Shown: one piece after another, positions 29,553 to 29,599 of the stretch
How the letters are laid out: every line of letters starts with the position of its first letter
Numbering within the stretch: the first letter of the stretch is position 1
Assembly (NCBI GenBank): GCA_900541315.1
Contig: UQJF01000022.1
Location: 1 to 29,599 of the forward strand
From: an uncultured Clostridium sp.
Lineage (GTDB): Bacteria > Bacillota > Clostridia > Lachnospirales > Lachnospiraceae
Reading direction: 5' to 3'
DNA length: 29,599 nt
Program-made: the position numbers and the translations under genes
Notes under the pieces: generated by a model
What the model was told of the DNA's origin: nothing
Seen by the model: the letters and a program-made list of their open reading frames with translations, nothing else
The model's database searches: none

Positions 29553-29599
29553 GGTGCGTCCATGACACCACTACTGCTTGCCTTTCGGCTATACAGCTA

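Overview
The window looks like a chromosomal segment from a member of the Lachnospiraceae or a close relative (Bacillota, Clostridia). The signs are sigma-A promoters and strong AGGAGG-type ribosome sites, MutS2 instead of a MutS/MutL pair, YhaM, a Gram-positive type RlmD, HrcA/CIRCE control of clpB, a small DUF4250 gene, lipoproteins with Ala/Glu/Thr-rich linkers and a DctP-DctQ-DctM TRAP operon. No rRNA, tRNA, CRISPR array, complete insertion sequence or phage gene was seen. Genus cannot be assigned from what is visible.

Layout. 1-2260: a YeiH-type exporter followed by a decayed patch, with the frameshifted tail of an HxlR regulator, then on the minus strand the 5' end of a type I restriction gene (hsdR) joined to the 3' end of an FKBP prolyl isomerase, then a repeat element. 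2263-7100 (minus): sensor kinase, OmpR-type regulator and mutS2. 7101-7623: a long non-coding stretch holding the structured mutS2 leader and an inverted-repeat element. 7624-11325 (plus): a membrane-anchored HtrA/PDZ protein that appears to have lost its catalytic triad, the exoribonuclease YhaM and the rRNA methyltransferase RlmD. 11522-16139 (plus): a LacI-family regulator and a three-gene TRAP transporter, tied together by three near-identical operators with a GGAAAACGWTTTCC core.

16334-23226 is a type IV pilus or pseudopilus assembly locus. It has a PilB/GspE ATPase, a short A24 prepilin peptidase, three minor pseudopilins in I-J-K order, a PilO-like protein, a fused PilM-PilN protein and PilC/GspF. 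A 59-residue DUF4250 protein leads the operon behind a near-consensus promoter. No major pilin and no PilT were found. 23587-28498 holds clpB with a CIRCE operator overlapping its promoter, a divergent signal-peptide/one-TM surface protein of unknown function, and a lipoprotein made of three copies of one beta-rich repeat. 28661-29485 (minus) is an SDR-family oxidoreductase.

The most unusual feature is the intergenic space. Almost every long gap is filled by a short non-coding element with terminal inverted repeats and strong folding potential. At least four families can be separated by eye: (A) 2030-2246 with a partial inverted copy at 23440-23524; (B) 4411-4570 and 16162-16326 plus a shortened copy at 14263-14319; (C) 7373-7539 with a diverged relative in 11326-11490; (D) 12655-12876. 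A and D share a GTCAAAAG-containing terminus that is also present alone at 26459-26481. They sit at leaders, operon internal gaps and gene ends, where they could act on transcription ends or RNA stability; that role is inference.
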